From contig CP019636.1 of NCBI GenBank assembly GCA_002163975.1, positions 745,001-809,000 of the forward strand: a DNA stretch of 64,000 nucleotides, in the 5' to 3' direction. This DNA is from Nostocales cyanobacterium HT-58-2 (GTDB lineage Bacteria; Cyanobacteriota; Cyanobacteriia; Cyanobacteriales; Nostocaceae). Below the pieces are notes generated by a model. That model was not told where the DNA came from. It did no database searches and saw only the letters and a program-made list of their open reading frames with translations. The number at the start of each line of letters is the position of its first letter. The stretch's first letter is position 1. Positions 48,728 through 58,514 of this stretch are shown in pieces. A program made the translations under genes and the position numbers.

Positions 48728-48851
48728 AGTAGTGTGTAAATAAGTGTTAAGTGCTGAGGAAATAGCCGTGAGCAAGTTTTTTGACTTGCAACTCTTGTCT
48801 ATCATAGCTATTAAACAATTCATAACTAAGAATTCTTACTTACACCTACAG

Positions 48852-50639
48852 ATGACTGAAGCAACTGCACCTCGCACTCACACTTACACAAAGCAAACCG
48901 CACCGACGATTCACTATCGGGTGGCAATGCCAAAGCCAGAAACACACCTGTTTGAAGTGACCTTGCGTCTGGCAGGCTATCTATCCCCGGTTCTGGATTT
49001 GAAATTACCAGTGTGGACACCAGGGTCTTACCTTGTGCGGGAATATGCCAGGCACTTACAAGATTTTGCGGCTTTTGGTGATGATAAGCCTTTAAATTGG
49101 CAGAAAATCAGCAAAAATCACTGGCAGGTAGAGACAGGCAATGCGTCGCAAGTGACAATAAGTTACCGTATTTTTGCTAACGAGCTATCAGTGCGAACAA
49201 ATCACCTGGACTCTACTCATGGATATTTCAACGGTGCAGCACTGTTTTTTAGAATACCTGGTTGGGAGGAGCAACCAATTCAGATAACGGTAGTACCGCC
49301 ATACCCACAATGGCAGGTCACCACAGCATTACCACCAGTACCAAAGAAGGCAAACACTTTCTGTGCGTCAGATTTTGACATTCTTGTAGATAACCCCTTT
49401 GAGATTGGTCTCCACCAGTTGCATCACTTCGATGTCTTGGGAAAGCCCCATGAATTGGCAATCTGGGGAAAAGGCAATTATCAAGTGCAGCAAATCATTG
49501 CAGATTTTAAGAAAATTATCGAAGTAGAAGCACAAATGTTTGGTGGGTTGCCATATGAACGGTATGTGTTTCTGCTGCATTTATTTGCTCAGGCTTATGG
49601 CGGCTTAGAGCATAAAAACTGCTGCTCACTCATTTATCAACGTTTTGGTTTCCGCGATCGCGAAAAGTACGAACGCTTCATACAATTGGTTGCACACGAG
49701 TTTTTCCACTTGTGGAACGTCAAGCGGATTCGCCCCAAAGCATTTGAGGTTTTTGATTACGACCAAGAAAACTATACTCCGTCACTTTGGTTTTGTGAGG
49801 GAACAACAAGTTACTACGATTTGTTGATTCCTCTGCGGGCAGGAATTTATGATGCCAAATCATTTTTGAATTACATGAGTAAGGAAATTACTCGTTATGA
49901 AACGACTCCAGGACGGAAGGTACAACCCCTTTCAGAGTCGAGTTTTGACGCTTGGATCAAACTGTACCGCCAGGATGCCAACAGCAGCAACAGTCAAATG
50001 TCTTACTATCTCAAAGGGGAAATGGTGTCGTTTTTACTAGATTTGCTGATTCGTTCCCGACACAGAAATCAGCAATCACTTGATGATGTCATAAGAAAAA
50101 TGTGGCATCAGTTTGGCAAAAATGAAATTGGTTATACTCCAGCGCAGTTACAGGAAGTCATTGAACTGATTACTGGTATAGATTTGACTGATTTCTTCAA
50201 ACGCTACATTGATGGGATTGAAGATTTACCTTTCAACGAATACCTAGAACCATTCGGCTTGCAACTTGTCCCAGAAAAGGAGGAAGAAGAACCTTATCTA
50301 GGTATAAGGGTTAATACTGAGAATGGAAAGGAAATTATTAAATTTGTTGCAGCAGGTTCACCAGCGCAATTGGCTGGAATTGACCCAGGAGATGAGTTGC
50401 TAGCCATTGATGGTTTGCGAGTCGGGACAAATGGATTAGGCGATCGCCTCAAAGATTACCAGCCACAAGACATTATTCAAGTGACAATTTTCCATCAAGA
50501 TGAACTCCGTACCCTACCTGTGACCCTGGCTTCCCCACTTTCAGGCAAATATCAATTGAAAGCAGTAGAAAATCCCTCTCCTACACAAAAAGAAAACTTT
50601 GCTGGATGGTTAGGTGCACCTTTAACAACCCTACGCTAG
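48852..50639 (+). CDS. M61-family peptidase with PDZ domain
   Basis: A metallopeptidase of about 595 residues (frame open from GTG 48744; the ATG at 48852 starts the conserved part MTEATAPRTHTYTKQ). Zinc binding is seen in HEFFHLWN with the downstream Glu in FCEGTTSYYD, the HExxH plus E pattern of the glycyl-aminopeptidase family. A PDZ domain lies near the C-terminus (LGIRVNTENGKEIIKF...AGIDPGDELLAIDG). The family cleaves short peptides with N-terminal Gly or Ala. No signal peptide is apparent from the chosen start. Confidence 0.9.
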   Translation: MTEATAPRTHTYTKQTAPTIHYRVAMPKPETHLFEVTLRLAGYLSPVLDLKLPVWTPGSYLVREYARHLQDFAAFGDDKPLNWQKISKNHWQVETGNASQVTISYRIFANELSVRTNHLDSTHGYFNGAALFFRIPGWEEQPIQITVVPPYPQWQVTTALPPVPKKANTFCASDFDILVDNPFEIGLHQLHHFDVLGKPHELAIWGKGNYQVQQIIADFKKIIEVEAQMFGGLPYERYVFLLHLFAQAYGGLEHKNCCSLIYQRFGFRDREKYERFIQLVAHEFFHLWNVKRIRPKAFEVFDYDQENYTPSLWFCEGTTSYYDLLIPLRAGIYDAKSFLNYMSKEITRYETTPGRKVQPLSESSFDAWIKLYRQDANSSNSQMSYYLKGEMVSFLLDLLIRSRHRNQQSLDDVIRKMWHQFGKNEIGYTPAQLQEVIELITGIDLTDFFKRYIDGIEDLPFNEYLEPFGLQLVPEKEEEEPYLGIRVNTENGKEIIKFVAAGSPAQLAGIDPGDELLAIDGLRVGTNGLGDRLKDYQPQDIIQVTIFHQDELRTLPVTLASPLSGKYQLKAVENPSPTQKENFAGWLGAPLTTLR

Positions 50640-50755
50640 TCAGTTGTCATTAATAATTCGTAATTCGTGTTTGCTAATGAATCCGAATTACGAATTAAAG
50701 CCGTGTGTAGGTAATATTGTGACAAGGTGGAAACTTCATCAACGGAGGGATCAAG

Positions 50756-50917
50756 ATGCAAAAGTATATATGCGGCGTCTGTGGCTACGAGTATGACCCA
50801 GAAATAGGCGATCCAGATGGAGGTATAGAACCGGGGACGCCTTTTGAAGACATACCAGACGACTGGGTTTGTCCTGTCTGCGGAGCAACAAAAGACCAAT
50901 TTGAGCCTGAAGAATAA
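50756..50917 (+). CDS. rubredoxin
   Basis: A short gene encoding 53 residues: [18 protein letters not shown] and then [19 protein letters not shown]. The two CxxCG pairs bind a single iron, giving a small electron carrier. GGAGGGATCAAG precedes the ATG. It is a free, soluble rubredoxin without a membrane anchor, unlike RubA of photosystem assembly. It ends 5 bp from the convergent monooxygenase-fold gene. Confidence 0.95.
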   Translation: MQKYICGVCGYEYDPEIGDPDGGIEPGTPFEDIPDDWVCPVCGATKDQFEPEE

Positions 50918-50921
50918 GCAA

Positions 50922-51230
50922 CTATTCACTATGCTGGCGCTGTAAAACTCCTTCAAAATGCTCAACCGTTGGAAATGGGTCGTAGAAATGGTGCAGTAAT
51001 CGTTTCCATTCATTATATTCTGGCGACCTACGAAACCCAGTAGTATGGTCTTCCACGGTTTGCCACCGGACAAGAAGCAAGTAGCGGTTTGGAACTTCGA
51101 TACAGCGATGAAGTTCATGAGATATGTATCCGTTCATTGAAGCAATGATGGAAGATGCTTTGGCAAAAGCGGCTTCAAACTCGCTCTCCATACCGCTGCG
51201 AACATTTAGCATTGCTACTTCTAAAATCAT
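50922..51230 (-). CDS. antibiotic biosynthesis monooxygenase (ABM) domain protein
   Basis: The 102-residue protein has the ferredoxin-like ABM fold: ILEVAMLNVRSGMESEFEAA, GYISHELHRCIEVPNRYLLL, WQTVEDHTTGFRRSPEY. Members are haem-degrading or quinone-oxidising enzymes or have no known activity; the substrate cannot be told here. It is convergent with the rubredoxin gene. Confidence 0.88.
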   Translation of the reverse strand: MILEVAMLNVRSGMESEFEAAFAKASSIIASMNGYISHELHRCIEVPNRYLLLVRWQTVEDHTTGFRRSPEYNEWKRLLHHFYDPFPTVEHFEGVLQRQHSE

Positions 51231-51968
51231 AAAATTTTACAGGAAGTGTTCAACCCTGTTTTTCTAACTTATGAAAACAACAGTATAGTAGAACACAATA
51301 TTTGACAAATTATCATTTTTCCTTTAAGTATACTTCTTGCATAAATCTTTACCCTCACCCTAAATCCCTCTCCCAATTTTGGGAGAGGGACGCGTGAGAT
51401 TAGCTCCCCTTCTGCCAATTTTGCAAGAAGGGGTTGGGGGATGAAGACAGGTTTTACATTCATGCAAGAAATCTAGTCATCTTCCAGATCTATTGGATTC
51501 GTTAGCTCATAGGCTTTCTGCTTTCGACACTGTAACTTTAGATTGATGCATTTAGAAGTCGGTTTAACTAAGCTTCTAAATTGTTGGAGGAAATTTTTAG
51601 ATAGTATCTAGCTTCGACTTAGAAAAAGTTAATATCTTCTGAAATCTTCGTGTGAAAAGCAATGAAGTAGGCAGACAGAATTTGTGGTAGGAGAGCTAGT
51701 GCAGCTAGTGCGTCCTTAGAGGTTCCATCGAGTGTGCAAACTGGCGTTGCGGTCTTCCTTTGAGTACACCATCAATTGCAAAGGATAGCATGGGTACTCA
51801 AAGGCTAACCCATCCTACATTTATTTAAATCGAGCCACTCACTAGACTCATAGCTATCAGCTAAAAAAGTCAAGAATCAAAAGTTAAAAGAATTTTTTAC
51901 ATCTTGAATTTTTACTTTTGCTTTAAGACCGCTGACTATTTTTTACTTTCTGATATTGTTTCAGGGGC
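51231..51968. other. repeat-rich intergenic region upstream of the P-type ATPase
   Basis: It holds three repeat modules: the CCCTCACCC unit (51,353-51,441), a GTGCAGCTAGTGCG...AACTGGCG relative of the GCCAGTGC family (about 51,692-51,755) and a GGATAGCATGGGT...ACCCATCCTAC module (about 51,783-51,822). There is no gene. Confidence 0.55.
51353..51441. repeat. cyanobacterial CCCTCACCCTAAATCCC repeat with two hairpins
   Basis: CCCTCTCCC-AATTTT-GGGAGAGGG and CCCCTTCTGCC...GCAAGAAGGGG form two strong hairpins. This sequence is a widespread dispersed repeat in filamentous cyanobacteria. Confidence 0.7.
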
Positions 51969-54900
51969 ATGACAGGAGCAGAATTTTCTGTGATTCAAGC
52001 AATCCATACCACTCCAGGGAGAGTTAGATATAAGGTTAATGAACTTTACCGTTCGGAATCTCTGAAACGACACCTTGAGCATTCTCTCTCTAAGAAGCCA
52101 GAGATAAGTTTTATTTCTGCTAATCCACTTACTAGCAATCTTCTTGTCTATTTTAAGGGAGACACTAATCCTTCTAAAATCGCATCTCTCATTGAAAAAG
52201 TTGTCATAGATTACCAAAATCACCAAGGAAAATCTCAAGCAAATAATTTAATAAAGACCAAGATTAAAAAACAAGAACTAAGAAAACAAAAAAAATCAAG
52301 AAAATCAGTTGCCAATTCCCAAGAACAAAGGGTAGAAAACTGGCATCTTATGGAAGTCAACACTGTTTTAGATGCATTAAAAACTTCAAAAGCATCTGGA
52401 CTATCTACTAAGATTGCTGCCGAAAACTTAAAGAAATATGGAGCTAATGTCCTATCAGCACAACAAACTCGCTCTGATTTGAGTATCTTCATTGAGCAAT
52501 TCAAATCTCTGCCAGTTGCTTTGCTAGGCGTCGCAGCTGGTGTTTCAATTTTTACTGGAGGGCTTGTTGATGCTTTAGTTATTCTAGGTGTTGTTGGTCT
52601 AAATGCTGTCATTGGTTATACAACAGAAAGAGAATCAGAAAGAATCATTCATTCCCTGAGAAGTCGTGAGCAAACATCAACTTGGGCAATGAGAAATGGT
52701 AAACAAATAGAAATCCCTACAGATGCAGTTGTTAGAGGAGATATCTTAGTCCTTAAACCTGGTAGCTATTTAGCAGCAGACGCCAGACTGGTTGATAGCG
52801 ATAATTTGAGTATTGATGAGTCTGCCCTGACTGGAGAAAGCATTCCTGTAAATAAAACACCTACAACCCTTATCGGCGAAGATGTCCCACTTGGCGATCG
52901 CACAAACATGGCTTACAAGGGAACTTTGGTCACTGGCGGTCAAGGTTTGGCTGCAGTTGTGGCGACGGGCAAATATACAGAAATGGGCAAGATTCAACAA
53001 ATGGTTAATGAGGCGGTTGCAACCGAAACACCACTCGCAAGGCAACTCGACGAGGTTGGTAGTCAACTGGTTGCAATGAGTATGCTCATTTGCGGTGGAG
53101 TCTTTGGCATCGGAGTCCTGAGAGGATATGGTTTAGTACAAATGCTCAAGTCATCTATCGCCCTTGCAGTTGCTGCGGTTCCTGAAGGTCTACCCACCAT
53201 AGCCACGACAACTTTGGCGTTAGGCATTCAAGATATGAGGAAACATAAAGTCCTCGTTCGTACTCTCAGCGCCGTGGAAGCTTTGGGTTGTGTGCAAACA
53301 ATTTGCCTAGATAAAACCGGAACCATCACAGAAAACCGGATGTCAGTCGTCGAAATATATATAGATGGCAAACACGTTGTAGTTTCTGACGGTGAATTTA
53401 TTGTAAATGATAAACATATTAACCCATATGCTTGTGATGAACTTTTAAAGCTAATTCACGTATCGGTTCTGTGCAACGAAAGTCAAGTCAACCAAGAGCA
53501 AGATGGCGAGTATTCTCTCGAAGGTTCATCAACAGAAAATGCTTTGATTCACATGGCTATCAGTGCTGGAGTGAATGTCACAGAGCTTAAGCAAAAGTAC
53601 CCAGTGTTGCAAACCATCCTGCGTTCAGAAGACCGCAACATCATGACTACGGTACACAGAACGAGCGAACAGCATAAATTGATTGCTGTTAAAGGCAGCC
53701 CAGCAGAGGTTGTACGAATATGCAAATGGTGGTTGAAAAACGGGCAACTAGTGCCTTTAACAGAAGAAGACAGGGAAGCAATTGAAATTGAAAATGACCG
53801 CATGGCAGGCAAAGCCCTGCGAGTGCTTGGCGTAGCTTATAAGCATATAGATGACACTAACCATGGGAACAATCTTGAACAAGACCTGACATGGCTGGGT
53901 CTGGTTGGGATGGCTGATCCTATTAGAAAAGGTGTCAAACAGTTGATGGCAAACTTTCATCAAGCTGGTATTGATACAGTGATGATTACTGGGGATCAAA
54001 GTCCAACAGCTTATGCGATCGCCAAGGAATTACACCTCTGGCGAGACGAGAAACTAGAAATTCTTGATTCAACTAACCTCAAAAATCTCTCTCCTGAATC
54101 ACTCACAGCACTAGCTGACAAAGTGGAAGTGTTTGCTCGCATCAGTCCGAGCAATAAACTACAAATCGTCCAAGGTTTGCAAGCCGCCGGAAAAGTCGTT
54201 GCTATGACAGGTGATGGCATTAACGATGCTCCAGCTCTCAAGGCTGCACAAGTTGGTGTGGCTATGGGCAAAGGGGGAACAGATGTGGCTCGTGAGGTTG
54301 CAGATATTGTCCTGGAAGATGACAGGCTGGAAACCATGATTATTGCCGTCAGTCGGGGACGGACAATCTACAACAACATCAGAAAATCTGTTCACTTCTT
54401 GCTTGCCACGAATCTGAGCGAAATCATGGTAATGACCATCGCTACCGCAGTTGGTTTAGGCGAACCTTTGAATGCCATACAACTCCTCTGGCTGAATTTA
54501 GTCAGCGACATTTTCCCAGGTCTTTCCCTTGCTTTGGAAGCACCAGAACCAGATGTGTTGAGTCAAACACCACGCAACCCTGACGAACCGATTATTAAAA
54601 CTTCCGATTTTGGGAGAATCACTTTCGAGTCAGCAACGATTTCTCTGAGTACTTTAGCAGGCTATGGTTATGGTCTAGTGAAATATGATGGCATAGGACC
54701 GCAGGCAAACACCATTGCATTTATGAGCTTAACATCGGCACAATTGTTGCACACAATCAGCTGCCGTTCGGAAAAGCACAGCATATTTAGTAGGGAAAAA
54801 TTACCGACTAATTCCTACTTAAATACTGCTCTTCTGGGGTCTTTTGCTCTGCAGTTGATTGCTATAGCTTTCCCACCACTTAGGGCTCTGTTGAAGATTG

Positions 54901-55028
54901 CGCCAATTGATGTTGTGGATGCTCTCGTTATTGGCGGTAGTGCCTTGCTACCTCTGCTGGTGAATGAAAGCACGAAGAATATAACAATAGATGAAAAAGA
55001 TGAAAATCTTTCTCCGTCCTCAGACTAA
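51969..55028 (+). CDS. cation-transporting P-type ATPase (P2/calcium-type) with N-terminal HMA-like domain
   Basis: The 1,019-residue pump has an N-terminal heavy-metal-associated-like domain (about 8-85: IHTTPGRVRYKVNELYRS) without a CxxC, then a P2-type ATPase: TGES actuator loop, PEGLP in membrane helix 4, DKTGT with phospho-Asp 448, MVTGD-like MITGDQ and TGDGINDAPALK hinge. PEGLP and the LLWLNLVSDIFPG helix point to Ca or Na/K-like ions rather than copper. It moves cations across a membrane at the cost of ATP. It is 79 nt before the metK-like gene with a hairpin between, so co-transcription is uncertain. Confidence 0.92.
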   Translation: MTGAEFSVIQAIHTTPGRVRYKVNELYRSESLKRHLEHSLSKKPEISFISANPLTSNLLVYFKGDTNPSKIASLIEKVVIDYQNHQGKSQANNLIKTKIKKQELRKQKKSRKSVANSQEQRVENWHLMEVNTVLDALKTSKASGLSTKIAAENLKKYGANVLSAQQTRSDLSIFIEQFKSLPVALLGVAAGVSIFTGGLVDALVILGVVGLNAVIGYTTERESERIIHSLRSREQTSTWAMRNGKQIEIPTDAVVRGDILVLKPGSYLAADARLVDSDNLSIDESALTGESIPVNKTPTTLIGEDVPLGDRTNMAYKGTLVTGGQGLAAVVATGKYTEMGKIQQMVNEAVATETPLARQLDEVGSQLVAMSMLICGGVFGIGVLRGYGLVQMLKSSIALAVAAVPEGLPTIATTTLALGIQDMRKHKVLVRTLSAVEALGCVQTICLDKTGTITENRMSVVEIYIDGKHVVVSDGEFIVNDKHINPYACDELLKLIHVSVLCNESQVNQEQDGEYSLEGSSTENALIHMAISAGVNVTELKQKYPVLQTILRSEDRNIMTTVHRTSEQHKLIAVKGSPAEVVRICKWWLKNGQLVPLTEEDREAIEIENDRMAGKALRVLGVAYKHIDDTNHGNNLEQDLTWLGLVGMADPIRKGVKQLMANFHQAGIDTVMITGDQSPTAYAIAKELHLWRDEKLEILDSTNLKNLSPESLTALADKVEVFARISPSNKLQIVQGLQAAGKVVAMTGDGINDAPALKAAQVGVAMGKGGTDVAREVADIVLEDDRLETMIIAVSRGRTIYNNIRKSVHFLLATNLSEIMVMTIATAVGLGEPLNAIQLLWLNLVSDIFPGLSLALEAPEPDVLSQTPRNPDEPIIKTSDFGRITFESATISLSTLAGYGYGLVKYDGIGPQANTIAFMSLTSAQLLHTISCRSEKHSIFSREKLPTNSYLNTALLGSFALQLIAIAFPPLRALLKIAPIDVVDALVIGGSALLPLLVNESTKNITIDEKDENLSPSSD

Positions 55029-55048
55029 AAGTCTAAGGCGACACAAAT

Positions 55049-55070
55049 AAAGCCTGCCCAGGCAGGCTTT
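55049..55070 (+). terminator. perfect 22-bp palindromic hairpin between ATPase and metK-like gene
   Basis: AAAGCCTGCCC-AGG...GCAGGCTTT is a perfect palindrome 20 nt after the ATPase stop codon, ending in TTTATAG. It fits an intrinsic terminator. Confidence 0.65.
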
Positions 55071-55107
55071 ATAGATGCAAGAAGTCTAATAGCTAAGGGA
55101 AAAGTTT

Positions 55108-56292
55108 ATGAAAAAAGACTTCATGTTTACATCTGAGTCCGTAACAGAAGGACATCCTGATAAACTCTGCGACCAAATTAGCGATGCAATTCTAGACCGT
55201 TTTCTTCTACAAGACCCCTATGCCAGGATCACAACAGAATGTGCTGTCGCTACAGGCATTGTTTTTATCGCAGCAAGATTTGAATCGAGTGCCAGTGTAG
55301 ATTTTACAAATATAGCGAGACAGGTCATCGATGAGGTCGGCTACGAACAGAAGGAATTTAATGGAAAGACTTGTAGCATTTTAACAAGCCTCAAAGAATT
55401 GCCTACCGATGAAGACCGTTTTTTTGACGAGAGAAATTTATCAGACGAAGAGATAGAGCGAATTCCTGTCAGAAATCAAGCAAATGTCTTTGGTTTTGCC
55501 TGCAATCAGACATATGCTTTGATGCCATTACCAATATGGTTGGCGCACAAAATTGCAAAGCGACTTAGTGAGGTGAGACGGCAAAATTTACTTTCATATC
55601 TTACACCTGATGGCAAAACTCAGGTTGGGGTTGAATATAGAAATTGTAGACCCTATAGAATCTATAGTATTACAGTTATTGCCAGCCAAAATAAAGCATC
55701 AAAACCTGATTTAAATCAACTCCGAAATGATATTCGCGAAGCAGTTATTCAACCTATCTTTCAGGATGAACAAATTAAACCAGATAGCAATACAAAAATC
55801 TTTATCAATCCTGATGGACCCTTTATCAAGGGAGGTCCAGCTGTGCATTCTGGCTTAACAGGAAGAAAAAACGCCATAGATACTTATGGTGAATACGCCA
55901 AACACAGTGGTTCAGCTTTGAGTGGCAAAGACCCAATAAGAATAGATAGAGTAGGAGCTTATGCTGCTCGTTATGCAGCAAAAAATATAGTAGCAGCAAA
56001 TCTTGCTGATGAATGTGAGGTACAGCTGAGTTATTCTATAGGACTTTCCAGACCTGTTAGTATTCAGGTCCAAACTTTTGGCACAGGTAAAATTTCTGAT
56101 GAGGAAATTACAACACTTCTTGAGAAGCATTTTGATTTCCGGCTTGCAGGAATCATCAAGCAGTTCAATCTCAGATTTCTGCCATCACTGACTAAAGGTG
56201 GATTTTACAGAAAATTAGCCACCTATGGTCATGTGGGCAGAGTAGATCTGGACCTTCCTTGGGAAAAGACAGATAAGGTTGGTACATTTTGA
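55108..56292 (+). CDS. divergent S-adenosylmethionine synthetase
   Basis: The 394-residue protein follows MetK from start (FTSESVTEGHPDKLCDQISD, with ATP-binding His 16) to end (ATYGHVGRVDLDLPWEK). INPDGPFIKGGP, GLTGRKNAIDTYG and RYAAKNIVAANLADECEVQL keep the fold and many active-site residues. Yet the first family signature, normally GAGDQG, reads VRNQAN (within IPVRNQANVFGFACNQ), and GGGAFSGKD has become GSALSGKD. It is therefore a divergent second type and not the housekeeping cyanobacterial MetK, which should lie elsewhere. ATP plus methionine to SAM is the family reaction; activity here is uncertain. Confidence 0.88.
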   Translation: MKKDFMFTSESVTEGHPDKLCDQISDAILDRFLLQDPYARITTECAVATGIVFIAARFESSASVDFTNIARQVIDEVGYEQKEFNGKTCSILTSLKELPTDEDRFFDERNLSDEEIERIPVRNQANVFGFACNQTYALMPLPIWLAHKIAKRLSEVRRQNLLSYLTPDGKTQVGVEYRNCRPYRIYSITVIASQNKASKPDLNQLRNDIREAVIQPIFQDEQIKPDSNTKIFINPDGPFIKGGPAVHSGLTGRKNAIDTYGEYAKHSGSALSGKDPIRIDRVGAYAARYAAKNIVAANLADECEVQLSYSIGLSRPVSIQVQTFGTGKISDEEITTLLEKHFDFRLAGIIKQFNLRFLPSLTKGGFYRKLATYGHVGRVDLDLPWEKTDKVGTF

Positions 56293-56332
56293 AGGGGAAA
56301 AATATGGATTTTTTTGTGTAGGGTGAGTTCTA

Positions 56333-57376
56333 TCATTCCACCGCAGGTTCTAACATCCGAATTGTCCCAGCATCAGCATCGATTTCCACCTCTAAACCAA
56401 TAGGCAATGTCAACACATTTTCAATGTGACCAATCATCGCACCAGACCAAGCAGGAATACCCAGTGGTTTGATATGGTCCCAAATGACTTCTTCTAAGGT
56501 CAGAGAACCATAGTCAGCGTCAGGCGAACAATCAGAACATTGCCCAAAAACAAAGCCGGCAAGTTTGTCAAATAAACCCGCAATTTTCAGGTGAGTCATC
56601 ATCCGGTCAATGCGGTAGATATTTTCGCGAGTGTCTTCCAAAAATAGAATCGCACCCCTAAAATCGGGTAAGTAAGGAGAACCTACAATAGCTGATAAAA
56701 CTGAAAGATTTCCACCAATAAGTCTGCCTTTTGCTTTACCAGACGTAATAGTTTGTTTACGATACTTTACCTGCATCAAACGGTCAGAATCGTCGCCATC
56801 TTTCATGTTTTGAAAGGTTACAGTTTCACCGCTAAATAAAACACGGCGAAAATAATCTGTTTGGGTTGTTCTCCAAGAACTGAGTCCGTTGGGACCGTGA
56901 AATGTGACAATATTTGTCTGAGCATTCAATCCGAGAATTAAAGCTGTGACATCGCTAAAACCAACCAAAATTTTGGGATTTTGACGGATGCGCTGGTAAT
57001 CTAAGTAAGACAACATCCGGCTACATCCCCATCCACCGCGAATTGGCAAAATGGCAGCGATAGAGGAATCGCTAAAAAACTGGTTAATATCAGCAGCACG
57101 GTCTTTGTCTTTACCTGCTAAATAACCATACCTTTCTAGTAGATGCGGTGCCAGTCGAGGGACAAGTCCTAATCCCTTGACTGCATCTATGACAATATTC
57201 AGCTCTTCTCGGACAAATGTCGCACCAGCAGGACTGACTATTCCCACAACAGATCCTGGCTGCAAACGTTTGGGTTTTAAGAGTGGTCTACGATCTGCTC
57301 TTACTAACTTTAAAGGAGAGGTTAACACTGAAGAGGTAGCAGCCAAACTCAAGAGAAAGGTACGGCGGTTAATCAT
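56333..57376 (-). CDS. LD-carboxypeptidase, S66 family, exported
   Basis: The 347-residue protein has a twin-arginine-like signal (INRRTFLLSLAATSSVL) and the S66 fold: GSVVGIVSPAG, PIRGGWGCSRML, VGFSDVTALIL (catalytic Ser), LIGGNLSVLSAIVGS and AMIGHIEN (catalytic His). It trims the terminal D-Ala from muropeptides during peptidoglycan recycling, as MccF/LdcA relatives do. Catalytic residues look intact. It is the second gene of a pair; the upstream gene ends 4 nt before its start. Confidence 0.9.
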   Translation of the reverse strand: MINRRTFLLSLAATSSVLTSPLKLVRADRRPLLKPKRLQPGSVVGIVSPAGATFVREELNIVIDAVKGLGLVPRLAPHLLERYGYLAGKDKDRAADINQFFSDSSIAAILPIRGGWGCSRMLSYLDYQRIRQNPKILVGFSDVTALILGLNAQTNIVTFHGPNGLSSWRTTQTDYFRRVLFSGETVTFQNMKDGDDSDRLMQVKYRKQTITSGKAKGRLIGGNLSVLSAIVGSPYLPDFRGAILFLEDTRENIYRIDRMMTHLKIAGLFDKLAGFVFGQCSDCSPDADYGSLTLEEVIWDHIKPLGIPAWSGAMIGHIENVLTLPIGLEVEIDADAGTIRMLEPAVE

Positions 57377-57380
57377 AACC

Positions 57381-57869
57381 TTATGTCCCTACACTCAAAG
57401 TCGCTGATTGAGATTCCTTTTGAGAGTAGAGGTAGTCGCAATATAATGCCCACGAAGCCCCAAATAAACCAGTTAGGGAACCTGAGATTGCCGCTAAAAC
57501 ACCCCATCCAAGTGGTCCAGTCCAATTAGTAATTTCTTTTAGTATTGCTGTACTGACTTTACTGACAATATAGGCTGTTCCCGTTGCTGCGATCGTAACT
57601 AAACCTAATTCTACCAACATTTCTAGAAGTCCCTTGCTGGATAAATCCTCCTCAAAATAGATTTTCCAGACTCTCGTATACATCACAATATCGGATGCAG
57701 TTATTATCAGCTGCTTGGGAAGTTCCACGCCAGGGGTTGGCGTAGCCGTGGCACTACCGCTACCAACAGCATAGGTGGCAACTGCCAAAACAGCGTCTAA
57801 TCTTTTTTTGCCCAGATCACTCACGGTCTCAACTCCTGTACCTTTAGAGAGGTAGTGGTTAGTTGCCAA
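57381..57869 (-). CDS. hypothetical membrane protein
   Basis: The 162-residue protein has two or three possible membrane helices (GLVTIAATGTAYIVSKVSTA, LGWGVLAAISGSLTGLFGAS) after a soluble N-terminal half containing a TATPTPG linker. No family was recognised. It lies 4 nt upstream of the LD-carboxypeptidase gene on the same strand, so the two are almost certainly one operon and may act together at the cell envelope, which is only an inference. The start is the first ATG. Confidence 0.7.
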   Translation of the reverse strand: MATNHYLSKGTGVETVSDLGKKRLDAVLAVATYAVGSGSATATPTPGVELPKQLIITASDIVMYTRVWKIYFEEDLSSKGLLEMLVELGLVTIAATGTAYIVSKVSTAILKEITNWTGPLGWGVLAAISGSLTGLFGASWALYCDYLYSQKESQSATLSVGT

Positions 57870-58004
57870 GATTGCACAAACAACTTTTGACTAACAGCTA
57901 CCGTCACTAAAATAGACTATACCTTGACTGACTCATCTGGGAAATTTTAGTCAACTTGATGCTTCTTACCAATGAATAAGATAGTAGGATGGCACAGTGA
58001 CTTA

Positions 58005-58226
58005 TCATTCTTCTTGTTTTTCAGTTTGCGCTTCCTCACTTGGGCGTTCGAGAGCGGGAGGATAATCTACAAACTCTTGGGTTCTGGTCGTATTCGTCAC
58101 AATACCTTCTTGTAGAACATCTTCAGGTTCTACTGATTTATCTGCTGCTGACAAATTAATTTGACCACTTGTATTGACATTAGGTTTGTCACTGGTACCT
58201 TTATGATTTGCATGACCGCTAGGCAT
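58005..58226 (-). CDS. small acidic hypothetical protein
   Basis: The 73-residue frame is hydrophilic and low in hydrophobic residues, ending in RPSEEAQTEKQEE, so the product would be largely disordered. No family was recognised. TGAGGAAAT precedes the ATG and gives some support for translation. Confidence 0.55.
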   Translation of the reverse strand: MPSGHANHKGTSDKPNVNTSGQINLSAADKSVEPEDVLQEGIVTNTTRTQEFVDYPPALERPSEEAQTEKQEE

Positions 58227-58514
58227 AGCTATTTCCTCAAAAATGGTAATGAGAACATACCCTCAGCCTAAACCTCTGTGTCATGAGTAATACACTGTCA
58301 TAAGGCTTAAATTCAAGTCGTTGTTTCTCATTAATTTGCTAGTTTCCGTAAAAGATAATTTTTGTAATAGCGATTGTCATACTAATTTTTTAAGAATTGA
58401 CCAGTTATTCATGACAAATAGATCAGCTATTCATTCTGCCAGGTGATGCTGCATCAAAGTTTAAAACGATATCTTAAAGATACAAAGGTTTTTTGAACTT
58501 TTGAGACTAGAACT

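Noticed and set aside
51269..51463. 64-codon minus-strand frame
   Set aside because: It is coded by the CCCTCACCC dispersed repeat and its hairpins.
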